Made by a program: the position numbers and the translations under genes. The notes under the pieces are model-generated. The model had not been told where the DNA came from and searched no databases. It worked only from the letters and a program-made list of their open reading frames with translations. A DNA stretch of 22,212 nucleotides, taken from positions 1 to 22,212 of IMG/VR virus record IMGVR_UViG_3300033388_003442, one strand, 5' to 3'. Below, piece after piece: positions 12,759 through 21,083 of this stretch (positions are counted from its first letter, which is position 1; every line of letters begins with the position of its first letter). This DNA is from a virus.

Positions 12759-14606
12759 ATGGAAAGATATAAACTTAGAAAAGAAATAAAAGGATATGTA
12801 ACAAACGAAGAAGCTACTTCTGAAAAAGCTGAACCTCATATGATTGCCGGTTCACAGAATGTGCTTATTGATCCTCGTTTTGGTAAATTTGGTAATCGTG
12901 GTGGTTATTCACGGTTAGGCGCAGCTAATATGGCACTGACAGCTGTTAGACAAGCTCCTGTGTGGAATAACTCCACAGGTGGAGAATTACCGCTTAGAAT
13001 GTATGACGATGAACTAGAGGTATATTTGAGCGATGTAGGAGGGCAGACGATTGATGCTTGGACGAGAGTAAAAAGCAGTCTTGATACAACAGCAATACCG
13101 AGATTTGCAACTTGGTGGGACGGAACAGAAGATATTGATGTTCTTTTATTTGTTATAAACGATGATAATATTTATGAATGGGGAGGAGGAGTATTTACAG
13201 TAAAAACAGTTGATGATGCGACACATATTACTAAAAAAGGAGATAATACCTGGGCGGAAGATAGAATTTATACAAGTGCTAATAAAACGCTTGTTTGTGT
13301 CCGAACTGGTACAGAATATACATATTCAGCGGGAGAAAGTGGAACACAACTTACTGTTACGAGTTCAACAGGACTTACAGCTGGAGATATTTTAATGCAA
13401 AAGATCGTAACAAATACAGATAAACCAGCGACTAATAGGGATAACAATTACATTATGATGTTTGAGAATCAGATTTTTGTTGGTTCAGATACTGACAATG
13501 AAGTTTTAATATCGGCAAATGATGATTATACTGATTATTCTTATTCATCGCCTCGTGTAGCAGGAGAGGGGGGGATACTTACTTTAGATGGTCCGACTAA
13601 AGGGTTTGGTGTATTATCCCGAATACCTATTATTTTTTCTGGTAATTCGGGCATTTTTACCGCACAATTTGAAGAAATTGCAGTTTCTACAACTCTTGCG
13701 GAAACTTTAAAAGTTAGAAAACTTAAAACTGGTGTTAATCAAGGAGCATTTAATCAAGAAACTATTGTTCCAATAGGTGATTCTCTTATATATTTAACTA
13801 ATGAATCGGCTTTGAGAATGTTACAAACGGTGGAAACAGCGGATCAACCACAATTAAAAGCTCTTTCTAACCCGATAAAACCCGATTTTGACAATGAAAC
13901 TTGGACAAATGCTTGTGCTATATGGCACAGAAACAGATATTATCTTTCTTCTTCGGTAAATTCTAAAATATATATTCTTGATTATGTTGAAACAGCAGAC
14001 GGAAGAATTAAAAGATTTTGGCAACCGCCACAGATTTTACCTGTTAGGTGTTGGTCTGTTATAGATAGTGTTCTTTATGGACATTCTAATGTAGTGCCGG
14101 AAACTTATTTATTGTTTACCGGAGCTTCTGATGGAGTTTATAGTGGAATACCAACAGAAGATAAGCTCCCTATCCAAGCGATAGCTAAATTAGCTTATAG
14201 AACCTTTGGTGATCGTGCGAATTTAAAGAATTTTGATGAATTTTATGTTGAAGGTAATATTTCACCATCAACTGACAATTTAAAATTGACTTTACGATAT
14301 GATTTTGGCGGAGCTACTCAAGAAGTGGAGAAAATCATTAACGGAACAGACAATGATATTATTTATGAATCACTTGAAGCAACATCTCTTGGACAACAAC
14401 CACTTGGTTCTAATCCTCTTGGTGGGGCGAATGAAGAAGCGCCGGAGTTAGCGCGTTTTAGAGTTGTTTTTGGAATGCCAAAAGAAGATTTTCATGAAAT
14501 ACAAGAAACTTATGAAACAAATGAAGCTGATAAATCTTGGGAAATTATCGCAACAGGTCCCAATGTGAAAACATCCGCAAGACGTGATATAATAATTAAA
14601 AAATAG
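12759..14606 (+). CDS. Tail hub or nozzle-like beta-propeller protein
   Basis: A 615-aa soluble, beta-rich protein. Near the N-terminus, NVLIDPRFGKFGNRGGYSRL (about 35-54) has the form seen in podoviral tail-stabilisation or nozzle proteins, where a strand segment precedes repeated propeller blades. Repeated aromatic and Asp-rich strands follow (ATWWDGTEDIDVLLFVINDD, NNYIMMFENQIFVGSDTDNE, SNSKIYILD-like strand at about 405). P22 gp10 and T7 gp12 play this role at the tail tip of short-tailed phages, and the gene order here is P22-like; the assignment is by analogy. The gene begins 2 bases after the preceding stop and ends 4 bases before the fibre gene. No signal peptide or enzymatic motif is visible. 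Confidence 0.6.
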   Translation: MERYKLRKEIKGYVTNEEATSEKAEPHMIAGSQNVLIDPRFGKFGNRGGYSRLGAANMALTAVRQAPVWNNSTGGELPLRMYDDELEVYLSDVGGQTIDAWTRVKSSLDTTAIPRFATWWDGTEDIDVLLFVINDDNIYEWGGGVFTVKTVDDATHITKKGDNTWAEDRIYTSANKTLVCVRTGTEYTYSAGESGTQLTVTSSTGLTAGDILMQKIVTNTDKPATNRDNNYIMMFENQIFVGSDTDNEVLISANDDYTDYSYSSPRVAGEGGILTLDGPTKGFGVLSRIPIIFSGNSGIFTAQFEEIAVSTTLAETLKVRKLKTGVNQGAFNQETIVPIGDSLIYLTNESALRMLQTVETADQPQLKALSNPIKPDFDNETWTNACAIWHRNRYYLSSSVNSKIYILDYVETADGRIKRFWQPPQILPVRCWSVIDSVLYGHSNVVPETYLLFTGASDGVYSGIPTEDKLPIQAIAKLAYRTFGDRANLKNFDEFYVEGNISPSTDNLKLTLRYDFGGATQEVEKIINGTDNDIIYESLEATSLGQQPLGSNPLGGANEEAPELARFRVVFGMPKEDFHEIQETYETNEADKSWEIIATGPNVKTSARRDIIIKK

Positions 14607-14610
14607 CACT

Positions 14611-16485
14611 ATGAAATATATAGTAACATTCATCGCAACTTTAGCCCTCGTCCTCTCTATGGGAGCTATAAGTATTATTACAAATACAGTTGATAATATT
14701 GATTGGAGTCCAACTATAATAGAAAAAACTTTAATACAAGAAATTGAAGTAGGCGCGGATACTCAAAAGTTTTTAGGTGGTTTTCCATATACTCTCGCAG
14801 GTAGCGGAATAACTTCTTCGGTAAGTTCTATCACTTTAACATCTTTTACTTTACCTCAAACAGATTATGAAATATTGGACGGTGATCTGTCAGATACTTT
14901 TTATATAACAATAGAACCCGGAAATACATCACGTCAAGAGTTTGTGTCTTGTACTACGGTTACCCAGAATGCAGGTGATACAGCCACTTTTTCAGGTTGT
15001 TCTCGTGGACTTCTTCCTATTTCACCTTATACAGCTTCCAGTACTTATAGATTTTCTCACGCAGGAGGAACAAAACTTATATTCTCTAATCCACCGAATT
15101 TATACGATCAAGCCGTATTTAAAGCTAATGATGAGACTATAACAGGTATTCACACTTATACTTCAACTGCACAACCTCGCTATGATGCCACACCAATCCT
15201 CACCGGCAATGATTTATATTTTGCGTCAGTGGCTTATGTTAATAATTCAGCTAATCAAGGTGCGGCAACTTCTACAGAAACAAATGCGGGTATAGCAGAA
15301 CTAGCGACACTCGCTGAACAGGCAAGCGGAACACCGTGGGGAGCAAATGACCCACACGTTATGCAGTCTGAAAATGCAACGTCTTCTCCCAATGGCTCCG
15401 GTTCTGCTTATTATGCTTTAATCCTTAACTCTGCGGGGAAAATAGCACAAAGTGCGTTGAATTTAGCTGAAGATATCATTTTCACTGATAATGTGACAGT
15501 AACAGGAACAAGCACATTAGCGACTACTACAATAAATGGAGTTACTCTAAATCCTGTTTTTGGCGGTGATGGGTCAGATGGTGTTCTTACTATAACATCA
15601 GGAACAACAACAATTGACCTCGGAAATGCTTCAATTGTAACAAAAAATTATTCATCTATAAGTATAACAGGAACAGGAGTTCTCGCTTTTTCAAATGCTT
15701 CTACAACTGGAACAATTATTTATTTAAAATCACAAGGAAATGTAACAATAACAACATCTGCAAATCCTGCTATTGATCTTAGGTTACTTGGTGCTATGTA
15801 TGGAGTGGGAGGTGCAGCTAGTTATGGAAATGGGAGTAATGGAACAGGGGCGGCAAATGTCTTAGATAGTTTAATTCATTATGGATTAGGTGGTGGTGTA
15901 GTAAATGGAGACGGCGGAGTAGGTGGGGTAGCTTTTACCTTACCGAAATTCTATACACAAAAGAGTGATGATATCGCTATAAGAAAAAGTATTATTTTAG
16001 CTCCAGGTTCAGGAGGTGGTGGTGGAGAAGGTGGTTCAGGTGCCGATGGTGGTGTTGGAGGTCGTGGGGGTCGAGGAGCTGGAAGTTTACTTTTTGAAAT
16101 TGGTGGGGCATATAACTGTACTGGCGTATTTAATGCTTCTGGGGAAGCCGGAGTTGTCGGTTTAGCCCCGACTGGAGATCCTAGCAGTGGAGATAGAGGC
16201 GGTGGCGGCGGCGGCGGCGGCGGCGGTGGCGGAATTATTGTTATTTTATATAACATACTGACAGCAGATTCAGGTACTTATACTGTAACATCTGGTTCAG
16301 GCGGCGTTGGTGGAGCTGTCGGTGTCAACTTTAGCAACATTTCAGGCGGCGGTGGTGGTGGCGGTGCACAATTAACCGCTGGTGAAAATGGAAGAAACAG
16401 TGATACTCCAAATAATTACCACGGCGGTGGTGGTGGAGCTGGACGTTCGGGTGTTTCAGTAGTTTCTCTTAATACCGTTTTTTAA
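14611..16485 (+). CDS. Signal-anchored tail fibre/adhesin with polyglycine C-terminal domain
   Basis: A 624-aa protein. Residues 3-24 form a hydrophobic signal or anchor segment (YIVTFIATLALVLSMGAISI). Residues about 45-190 are Ser/Thr-rich beta modules ending near NPPNLYDQAVFKANDETITG. Residues 210-300 resemble a fibre module (NAGIAELATLAEQASGT, NSAGKIAQSALNL). From about 391 the protein is glycine-rich, with a run of 12 Gly at 530-541, 7 Gly at 579-585 and several GGxGG stretches. Polyglycine-II sandwich domains of this composition form receptor-binding tips in some phage adhesins (for example S16/T2 gp38), so a host-binding role is likely. The modules remind me of Parcubacteria-associated phage fibres. 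The gene starts 4 bases after the previous stop. Confidence 0.72.
   Translation: MKYIVTFIATLALVLSMGAISIITNTVDNIDWSPTIIEKTLIQEIEVGADTQKFLGGFPYTLAGSGITSSVSSITLTSFTLPQTDYEILDGDLSDTFYITIEPGNTSRQEFVSCTTVTQNAGDTATFSGCSRGLLPISPYTASSTYRFSHAGGTKLIFSNPPNLYDQAVFKANDETITGIHTYTSTAQPRYDATPILTGNDLYFASVAYVNNSANQGAATSTETNAGIAELATLAEQASGTPWGANDPHVMQSENATSSPNGSGSAYYALILNSAGKIAQSALNLAEDIIFTDNVTVTGTSTLATTTINGVTLNPVFGGDGSDGVLTITSGTTTIDLGNASIVTKNYSSISITGTGVLAFSNASTTGTIIYLKSQGNVTITTSANPAIDLRLLGAMYGVGGAASYGNGSNGTGAANVLDSLIHYGLGGGVVNGDGGVGGVAFTLPKFYTQKSDDIAIRKSIILAPGSGGGGGEGGSGADGGVGGRGGRGAGSLLFEIGGAYNCTGVFNASGEAGVVGLAPTGDPSSGDRGGGGGGGGGGGGIIVILYNILTADSGTYTVTSGSGGVGGAVGVNFSNISGGGGGGGAQLTAGENGRNSDTPNNYHGGGGGAGRSGVSVVSLNTVF
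16198..16233 (+). repeat. GGC trinucleotide repeat coding polyglycine
   Basis: Twelve consecutive glycine codons, of which 16204-16224 are seven GGC in a row, inside an AT-rich genome. Slippage would change the number of glycines without shifting the frame, giving length variation in the adhesin domain. Confidence 0.7.
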
Positions 16486-16490
16486 TTATT

Positions 16491-16601
16491 ATGCCAACAA
16501 CAGCAACCGGACAAAATAAAACAACTAATTCAACAGGTGGCGATACTGGACACAACAATATGCAACCATTTATTGTCTTGAATTATATTATTAAATACTA
16601 A
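16491..16601 (+). CDS. 36-aa protein resembling only the C-terminus of tail-collar proteins
   Basis: An ATG at 16491 (context aattattATG, A at -3) opens a 36-aa frame ending at TAA 16599-16601, one base before the next gene. The second half, GGDTGHNNMQPFIVLNYIIK, closely matches the conserved end of phage tail-collar domain proteins, which typically finish with a GGxQPHNNMQPF-LNY-I pattern. The first half is polar and Thr/Gln/Asn-rich (TTATGQNKTTNSTGG), as in the linker before that motif. The upstream fibre gene ends 6 bases earlier in another frame, so this is not its readthrough. It may be a remnant left by fibre-domain replacement, or a separately made subunit that completes a trimeric fibre tip. 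Confidence 0.6.
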   Translation: MPTTATGQNKTTNSTGGDTGHNNMQPFIVLNYIIKY

Positions 16602-16602
16602 T

Positions 16603-18762
16603 ATGCCATATCCTTTTAACATAGACCCAAAAGAAAAAAGAATGAGTATGCTTACAGATAAGCCTGCCGGCACTGATACTGTGCCACCTAAAGAGGAAAT
16701 TACTCCTCAAGGCTTTGAGTCTATTCCAATGGAAGAAGAAAAGAAAACTCCTCTTTCTTTTTCTGAAGAACAAGCAGTAAAGGTTTTAGATGAAACAGAA
16801 AAAAAGTTAGATGAATTAAAACCATCAGAACTTGTTGAGGACTTAAAAGAACCAGTTGAAGAGCCAAAAGAAGACAAAAATAAAGCTCTTGATGGGACAG
16901 TGGGGACACCGATGTCTCTTGAAAGTGCAATGGAGGTTTATGGTAATAATTTTGCGGGACTTCACCAAACAGCAAGTGGTGAATGGATAGCAGACGAAAC
17001 AGCACTCTCACGAGCGGGAGTAACTGGAATTACAGCACCTAATCCAACGTTCACAAAAGCAAAAGAAGAATATGATACAGCAAAAAGCAATCTTCTTAAT
17101 TTAGATGTTTCCAAAGACCCTGAATTACAAGGTATTATCTCTAGTATTACTTCTCAATGGGATAATCGTATTTCTGAAATGAAGCAAATAAACAAAGGCA
17201 GAGAGGCTTCTTTAACAAAACGGGGTATTCGTCTTGGCGGTCGTTATACTGGAGAAATATTTGGAGGAATAATCGCTTCGGAAGAACGCGCGGGAATACA
17301 GAAGATCGCTAATATTGAAGCACAAAAACAATCAGCGATAACTCAAGCTACTGCTGCTTATAAATCTCAAAAATGGGATGAATATTATGATTTAGTTAGT
17401 TTAGCTGAAAAGGAATACAATAGGGAGATAGAGGCAGTGAATGAACTGAATAAGTTAGCGGTTGAACAATCTAAATTATTGCAAGAAAAAAATAATGAGG
17501 AAATATCTAAAAGTGCTGTAAGTGATGGAGTTTATAATGCAATAATAGGGGGTGCGGAAGATGTGCAAAGTATATACAAAAACTTGCGTGATCTTGGAAT
17601 TGAAACAACTCCTGACGAAATTGAAAAAATGATGATTTCATTTATTCCTGAAAAGTCAAAAGACACAACAAAGAACACTTATGAATTTGGTAAAAATGAT
17701 GTTGGTAAACTTATTTCTGTTGGTTTAACTGGTGAAGATATACAAGCAACACAGGATGTCTTTAATCAATATGGTCTCTACGGTAAAGTTTCTGAGCTAG
17801 GAAACAAATCTTTAGTTGAATTTTTACCATCTGAACAATTAAAAGTAATAGAAGATATTTTATTTCCTCCTGTAAAATTATCAGATAAAGATGTAAAAAA
17901 AGGAGATTTGAGCTATGAACAAAGTATTTTAATTCCAAGAATTGGTAAACAAATTTATGGAACAAGAATTAGTGATAAAGAAAGCGAAAGAGTTGAAGGA
18001 TTTGTAACGCGTGGTATGGCTCTTGGTAAAAATCAATATGATATTATTGATGATGTATTAGGATATCAAGTTGAAAGAAACAAAGGACTTGCTGATGGAT
18101 TAAGAAATACTTTATTGGCAACTGTTGGTGCTGAAGGTCTTTTTGGATATGACATGCTTGGATTGGCGCGACTTATAAATATGGGTGAAGATATGCCTGC
18201 TGTTAGAAAAGTAGAAAATGCAAAAATGTTGGAAGCTAGAGAAATAATAGGAAAAGAAAATTTTGTTGCAGAAGCGGATATTATTTATGTAATGGATAAA
18301 GTAGATGAAATAAATAGCCTGCTCGGTGAAGGCTGGATTGATGATGTTGGTGCTTTTGAGGGTACCTTTTCTGGTTGGATATCTAAAAAGTTTGGTTGGG
18401 GACAAGCGGCAAAAATAAAAGCAAAAATAACATCAATTACTTCTGGTTTTGTTAATAAAAGAGCAGGTTCTGCCATTACAGATACGGAATGGGAGCGTAT
18501 TATTGCTCCAAATGTTCCAGCCTTGAATGATAGTGCTGATACTATTAAAATGAAACTTCAAGAACTTATAGATGATCCTATAACCAGATATAATTCCGAA
18601 AGAAAACAGGTTTCTTTACCTGAACTTACACGAGAACAAATTAGTACGCCTGAATTAAGAATAAAACTATATTCAGGAAATAAACAACAACAAGCAGATA
18701 ACTTTCTTGATTCTTTTGATGAAGATTATGATGAAAGTAGTTGGGGTAATATAAATATATAA
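16603..18762 (+). CDS. Probable internal virion (ejection) protein 1
   Basis: A 719-aa mainly helical protein. The first 100 residues are Glu/Lys/Pro-rich and disordered-looking. Residues about 145-310 are long helices with coiled-coil character (YDTAKSNLLNLDVSKD, EAQKQSAITQATAAYKSQKW, EYNREIEAVNELNKLA). Near the C-terminus, ITSGFVNKRAGSAITDTEWE (about 614-633) followed by PALNDSADTIKMKLQELI resembles a motif I recall from large uncharacterised virion proteins in which a helix pair precedes a Gly/Ala-Thr/Ser-x-E turn. Position after the tail genes, length and helicity fit P22 gp7/gp20/gp16-like or T7 core proteins, which leave the capsid to form a conduit across the envelope. No lysozyme or transglycosylase motif is visible. 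The start is one base after the previous stop. Confidence 0.55.
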   Translation: MPYPFNIDPKEKRMSMLTDKPAGTDTVPPKEEITPQGFESIPMEEEKKTPLSFSEEQAVKVLDETEKKLDELKPSELVEDLKEPVEEPKEDKNKALDGTVGTPMSLESAMEVYGNNFAGLHQTASGEWIADETALSRAGVTGITAPNPTFTKAKEEYDTAKSNLLNLDVSKDPELQGIISSITSQWDNRISEMKQINKGREASLTKRGIRLGGRYTGEIFGGIIASEERAGIQKIANIEAQKQSAITQATAAYKSQKWDEYYDLVSLAEKEYNREIEAVNELNKLAVEQSKLLQEKNNEEISKSAVSDGVYNAIIGGAEDVQSIYKNLRDLGIETTPDEIEKMMISFIPEKSKDTTKNTYEFGKNDVGKLISVGLTGEDIQATQDVFNQYGLYGKVSELGNKSLVEFLPSEQLKVIEDILFPPVKLSDKDVKKGDLSYEQSILIPRIGKQIYGTRISDKESERVEGFVTRGMALGKNQYDIIDDVLGYQVERNKGLADGLRNTLLATVGAEGLFGYDMLGLARLINMGEDMPAVRKVENAKMLEAREIIGKENFVAEADIIYVMDKVDEINSLLGEGWIDDVGAFEGTFSGWISKKFGWGQAAKIKAKITSITSGFVNKRAGSAITDTEWERIIAPNVPALNDSADTIKMKLQELIDDPITRYNSERKQVSLPELTREQISTPELRIKLYSGNKQQQADNFLDSFDEDYDESSWGNINI

Positions 18763-18764
18763 TT

Positions 18765-20933
18765 ATGGCAACATTAAGAGAAGCAATTGAATATTCAAGA
18801 AATAATCCTCAAGATCCAAAATCTAAAGAACTTTATAATATGATTAAAGGGGGACAAATGGATCAAAGAGCTGTACAAGAAGGAGTTGATTTGAGTGGAG
18901 CGGGTAGAATGATGACAGCTCCTCAAATTGCTATTGGTCAACATCCTGCAATTCGTGGATTTCAACCTTCACAAAAAAAGGGGGAAACTTGGGGAGAGAT
19001 TGCTAAAGAAACAGGTAGAGATATTCAAGAGACAATAGCTGGTTTTTATAGAGAAACCGGAAAAGCCGGAGAGGCAATAGTTAAAGAATTTGGTGAAAAA
19101 AAACCGTTAGCAGAAAGAGTTGTTGGTGCCGGAGCTGAATTTTATAAAGGAATTGGGCTAGGAGTTGAAGAAATAGTTATCGGTGCTGGTAAAACTCTTG
19201 TTTCAGAAGAAACTGAAAAAGCTGTTGGTGAAAAAATTAGAGCAATTGGAGAATCTGTTGGTGAAACTGAAATCGCGCAAGATCTTATGTTGAAGTATAA
19301 AGAATTAGATCCAGCTACAAAAGAACAAGTAGATAATATTTTAGGATATACTGAAGGTTTGGCTGAAATTGGTACTGCTGGATTAGCTTCAAAGGTTTCT
19401 AAACAAATATTTAAAGGTGTAGAAAAAACAATAGAAGTTGGTTTTAAAGCGTTACCTGAAGGAAAAGTATTAAAAGAAGGAATTGAGGCAGTTGGGGAAG
19501 CTGTTACTAAAGTACAAAGATATCCATCTGAAGTCATTGGAAAAACAAAAAATTATCTTTCACGAAAAAATGTTAAAGAGAATTTTGGTTCTTCTATTGA
19601 TAGGATTGCTATTTCCGCAAAAGAGGTAGATAAACCTAATCCTTTGTTTCTTTATGATAAAACATTAAAATCAAAACCAACAAAAAATCCTCTTTCTCTT
19701 TATGATGAATTTTATAAACAAGAACAAGCGTTTAAAACAGATATAAAACAAGATACAGCTATTGGTCTTGTTGGAGAAAGAATAGGGGGAGCTTATGATA
19801 ATGTAATTACAGCTAGACGTGCCGTTGGAAAAACAATGGAGAAAGAATTAGCTAAAATAGGCGATATAAAAACTAATGTCTCTACCGGTTTTTCTAATTT
19901 TGAAGAAGAATTATTAAAAAATGGAGTAAGATTTGATTCAAAAACGAGTAAATTGTTGGTTGACAAAACCTCTAAAGTAGCCGGTACTGATAAAAAACTA
20001 CTTGAAACATATATAAAAGAATTAAACAAACTTAATGCTGAACCTTCTGTTGCTGAATTAGATGCTTTTTTATCAAGAGTACCACAGGAAATTGATATCT
20101 ATAAAAGTAAAAATAATATAGTGAAAGTAACTAATGGAGAAAGAATTATTAAACAGAATTTACGACAATTAAGAGAACAAATATCGCCAAAAGTAAATCC
20201 TCTTTTTGAAAACTATTATAAAGCTCGTACTGATTATTCGGAATTATCTAATTTCTTAGATGAAGGAGCCTCTTTTTTAGGTAAAAAGACACAAACAGGG
20301 GATTTTGCTAAAGATGCTTCTTTAGCAAAAAGCTCTGTACAATCTATTCTTAATCAAGGTAAAAAAGATTGGTTACTTTCTCTTGAAGATCTAACTGGTT
20401 ATCATGCTCTTGATGAATCAATGTTAGCATTACAGGCGATGAAAGATGCAGGTAACTTTAGAGGACAATCTTTGCTTGATCTTATGACACAAGAAACAGC
20501 TAAAATTCCAACAACGGTAGGACAAGTAGTTGAAAAAGGAAAAGAAGTTGTTGGAAAGAAATTTGTCGGAGAACCTTATGAACAAACAAGACGTGTTATT
20601 ATGGAAAGAATGGGGCAAAAGATTGAAACGATACCAACACAATTCAAAGCAGGAATGTCAATTCAAAGTGTTATGGATGTAAAATCAAGAACTCCTGATT
20701 TTGCTAATGCTGTTGATTACGCAGTAAGACAATTAGATTCTCTTACTTCACAAACTGTTTTAAAAAAAGGTCAACTGGATCTTGATTTAGTAGAGAAAAT
20801 TGAAAATGTATTAGAAGTATTAAAAAGTGGAAAAGCTAGTTTAATTGAAGAAAAAGAGGCATTAAAGCAAGCTTCTGAAATAATTAAAGAATTAAATATA
20901 CCGACAAAAATTCAGGTTAAAAGTGTTAAATGA
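18765..20933 (+). CDS. Probable internal virion (ejection) protein 2
   Basis: A 722-aa helical protein starting 2 bases after the previous stop (context ataattATG). Residues 70-260 are Gly/Ala/Glu-rich amphipathic helices (ETGRDIQETIAGFYRETGKA, FYKGIGLGVEEIVIGAGKTL, EGLAEIGTAGLASKVSKQIF), the sort that could insert in membranes after release. Residues 290-520 are a Lys-rich helical bundle, and the C-terminus has coiled-coil potential (IEEKEALKQASEIIKELN). With its neighbour it forms a pair of large helical proteins after the tail genes, as in podovirus ejection modules. No enzymatic motif is seen. It ends with TGA, direct evidence against TGA being a sense codon here. Alternative roles such as a tail-associated structural protein remain possible. 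Confidence 0.55.
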   Translation: MATLREAIEYSRNNPQDPKSKELYNMIKGGQMDQRAVQEGVDLSGAGRMMTAPQIAIGQHPAIRGFQPSQKKGETWGEIAKETGRDIQETIAGFYRETGKAGEAIVKEFGEKKPLAERVVGAGAEFYKGIGLGVEEIVIGAGKTLVSEETEKAVGEKIRAIGESVGETEIAQDLMLKYKELDPATKEQVDNILGYTEGLAEIGTAGLASKVSKQIFKGVEKTIEVGFKALPEGKVLKEGIEAVGEAVTKVQRYPSEVIGKTKNYLSRKNVKENFGSSIDRIAISAKEVDKPNPLFLYDKTLKSKPTKNPLSLYDEFYKQEQAFKTDIKQDTAIGLVGERIGGAYDNVITARRAVGKTMEKELAKIGDIKTNVSTGFSNFEEELLKNGVRFDSKTSKLLVDKTSKVAGTDKKLLETYIKELNKLNAEPSVAELDAFLSRVPQEIDIYKSKNNIVKVTNGERIIKQNLRQLREQISPKVNPLFENYYKARTDYSELSNFLDEGASFLGKKTQTGDFAKDASLAKSSVQSILNQGKKDWLLSLEDLTGYHALDESMLALQAMKDAGNFRGQSLLDLMTQETAKIPTTVGQVVEKGKEVVGKKFVGEPYEQTRRVIMERMGQKIETIPTQFKAGMSIQSVMDVKSRTPDFANAVDYAVRQLDSLTSQTVLKKGQLDLDLVEKIENVLEVLKSGKASLIEEKEALKQASEIIKELNIPTKIQVKSVK

Positions 20934-21047
20934 TTAACGTGGGCTTAAAAGATAAACAAAAACAGATACAAAAAATAAAAAGATAGAGATAGGAATAGCC
21001 CACCAACCAAAAAGAAAAATTAATAACAAAAAAATGATAATTTCCAT
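20934..21047 (-). CDS. Possible 37-aa hydrophobic protein on the opposite strand
   Basis: On the minus strand an ATG (21045-21047) opens a 37-aa frame, beginning MEIIIFLLLIFLFGWWAIP and ending LLSPR, with its stop directly abutting the stop of the 18765-20933 gene. Nearly the whole protein is hydrophobic, enough for one or two membrane passes with a WW-Ala-Ile-Pro break. A perfect TATAAT (minus strand, 21055-21060) lies 7 nt before the ATG, and TTGTTG is 17 nt further upstream. It fills almost all of the gap between two virion genes. A-rich plus-strand DNA favours Phe/Leu frames on the other strand, so chance is a real alternative. If made, it could be a holin/antiholin-like or exclusion peptide. 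Confidence 0.35.
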   Translation of the reverse strand: MEIIIFLLLIFLFGWWAIPISIFLFFVSVFVYLLSPR

Positions 21048-21054
21048 TATTTAA

Positions 21055-21083
21055 ATTATACCATGTCAAGCAAATTACAACAA
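21055..21083 (-). promoter_or_regulatory. Candidate minus-strand promoter for the 37-aa ORF
   Basis: TATAAT on the minus strand at 21055-21060, with TTGTTG at 21078-21083 after a 17-nt spacer. The -35 matches only 3 of 6. The position would give a nearly leaderless message, as at 1450-1478 and 5229-5255. Confidence 0.3.

Noticed and set aside
15951-16256. Long minus-strand frame with a proline-rich product
   Set aside because: It is the complement of the polyglycine-coding region of the fibre gene; Gly codons on one strand read as Pro on the other. No start context or independent evidence.
19142-19537. 131-codon minus-strand frame inside the ejection-protein gene
   Set aside because: It lies entirely within a convincing long plus-strand gene, and its product is a Ser/Pro/Phe-rich mix typical of an antisense shadow.
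18765-20933. Tape-measure protein
   Set aside because: Large and helical, but only about 720 residues, preceded by another similar protein, with no tail-tube or tail-assembly chaperone genes nearby. Ejection protein fits better.
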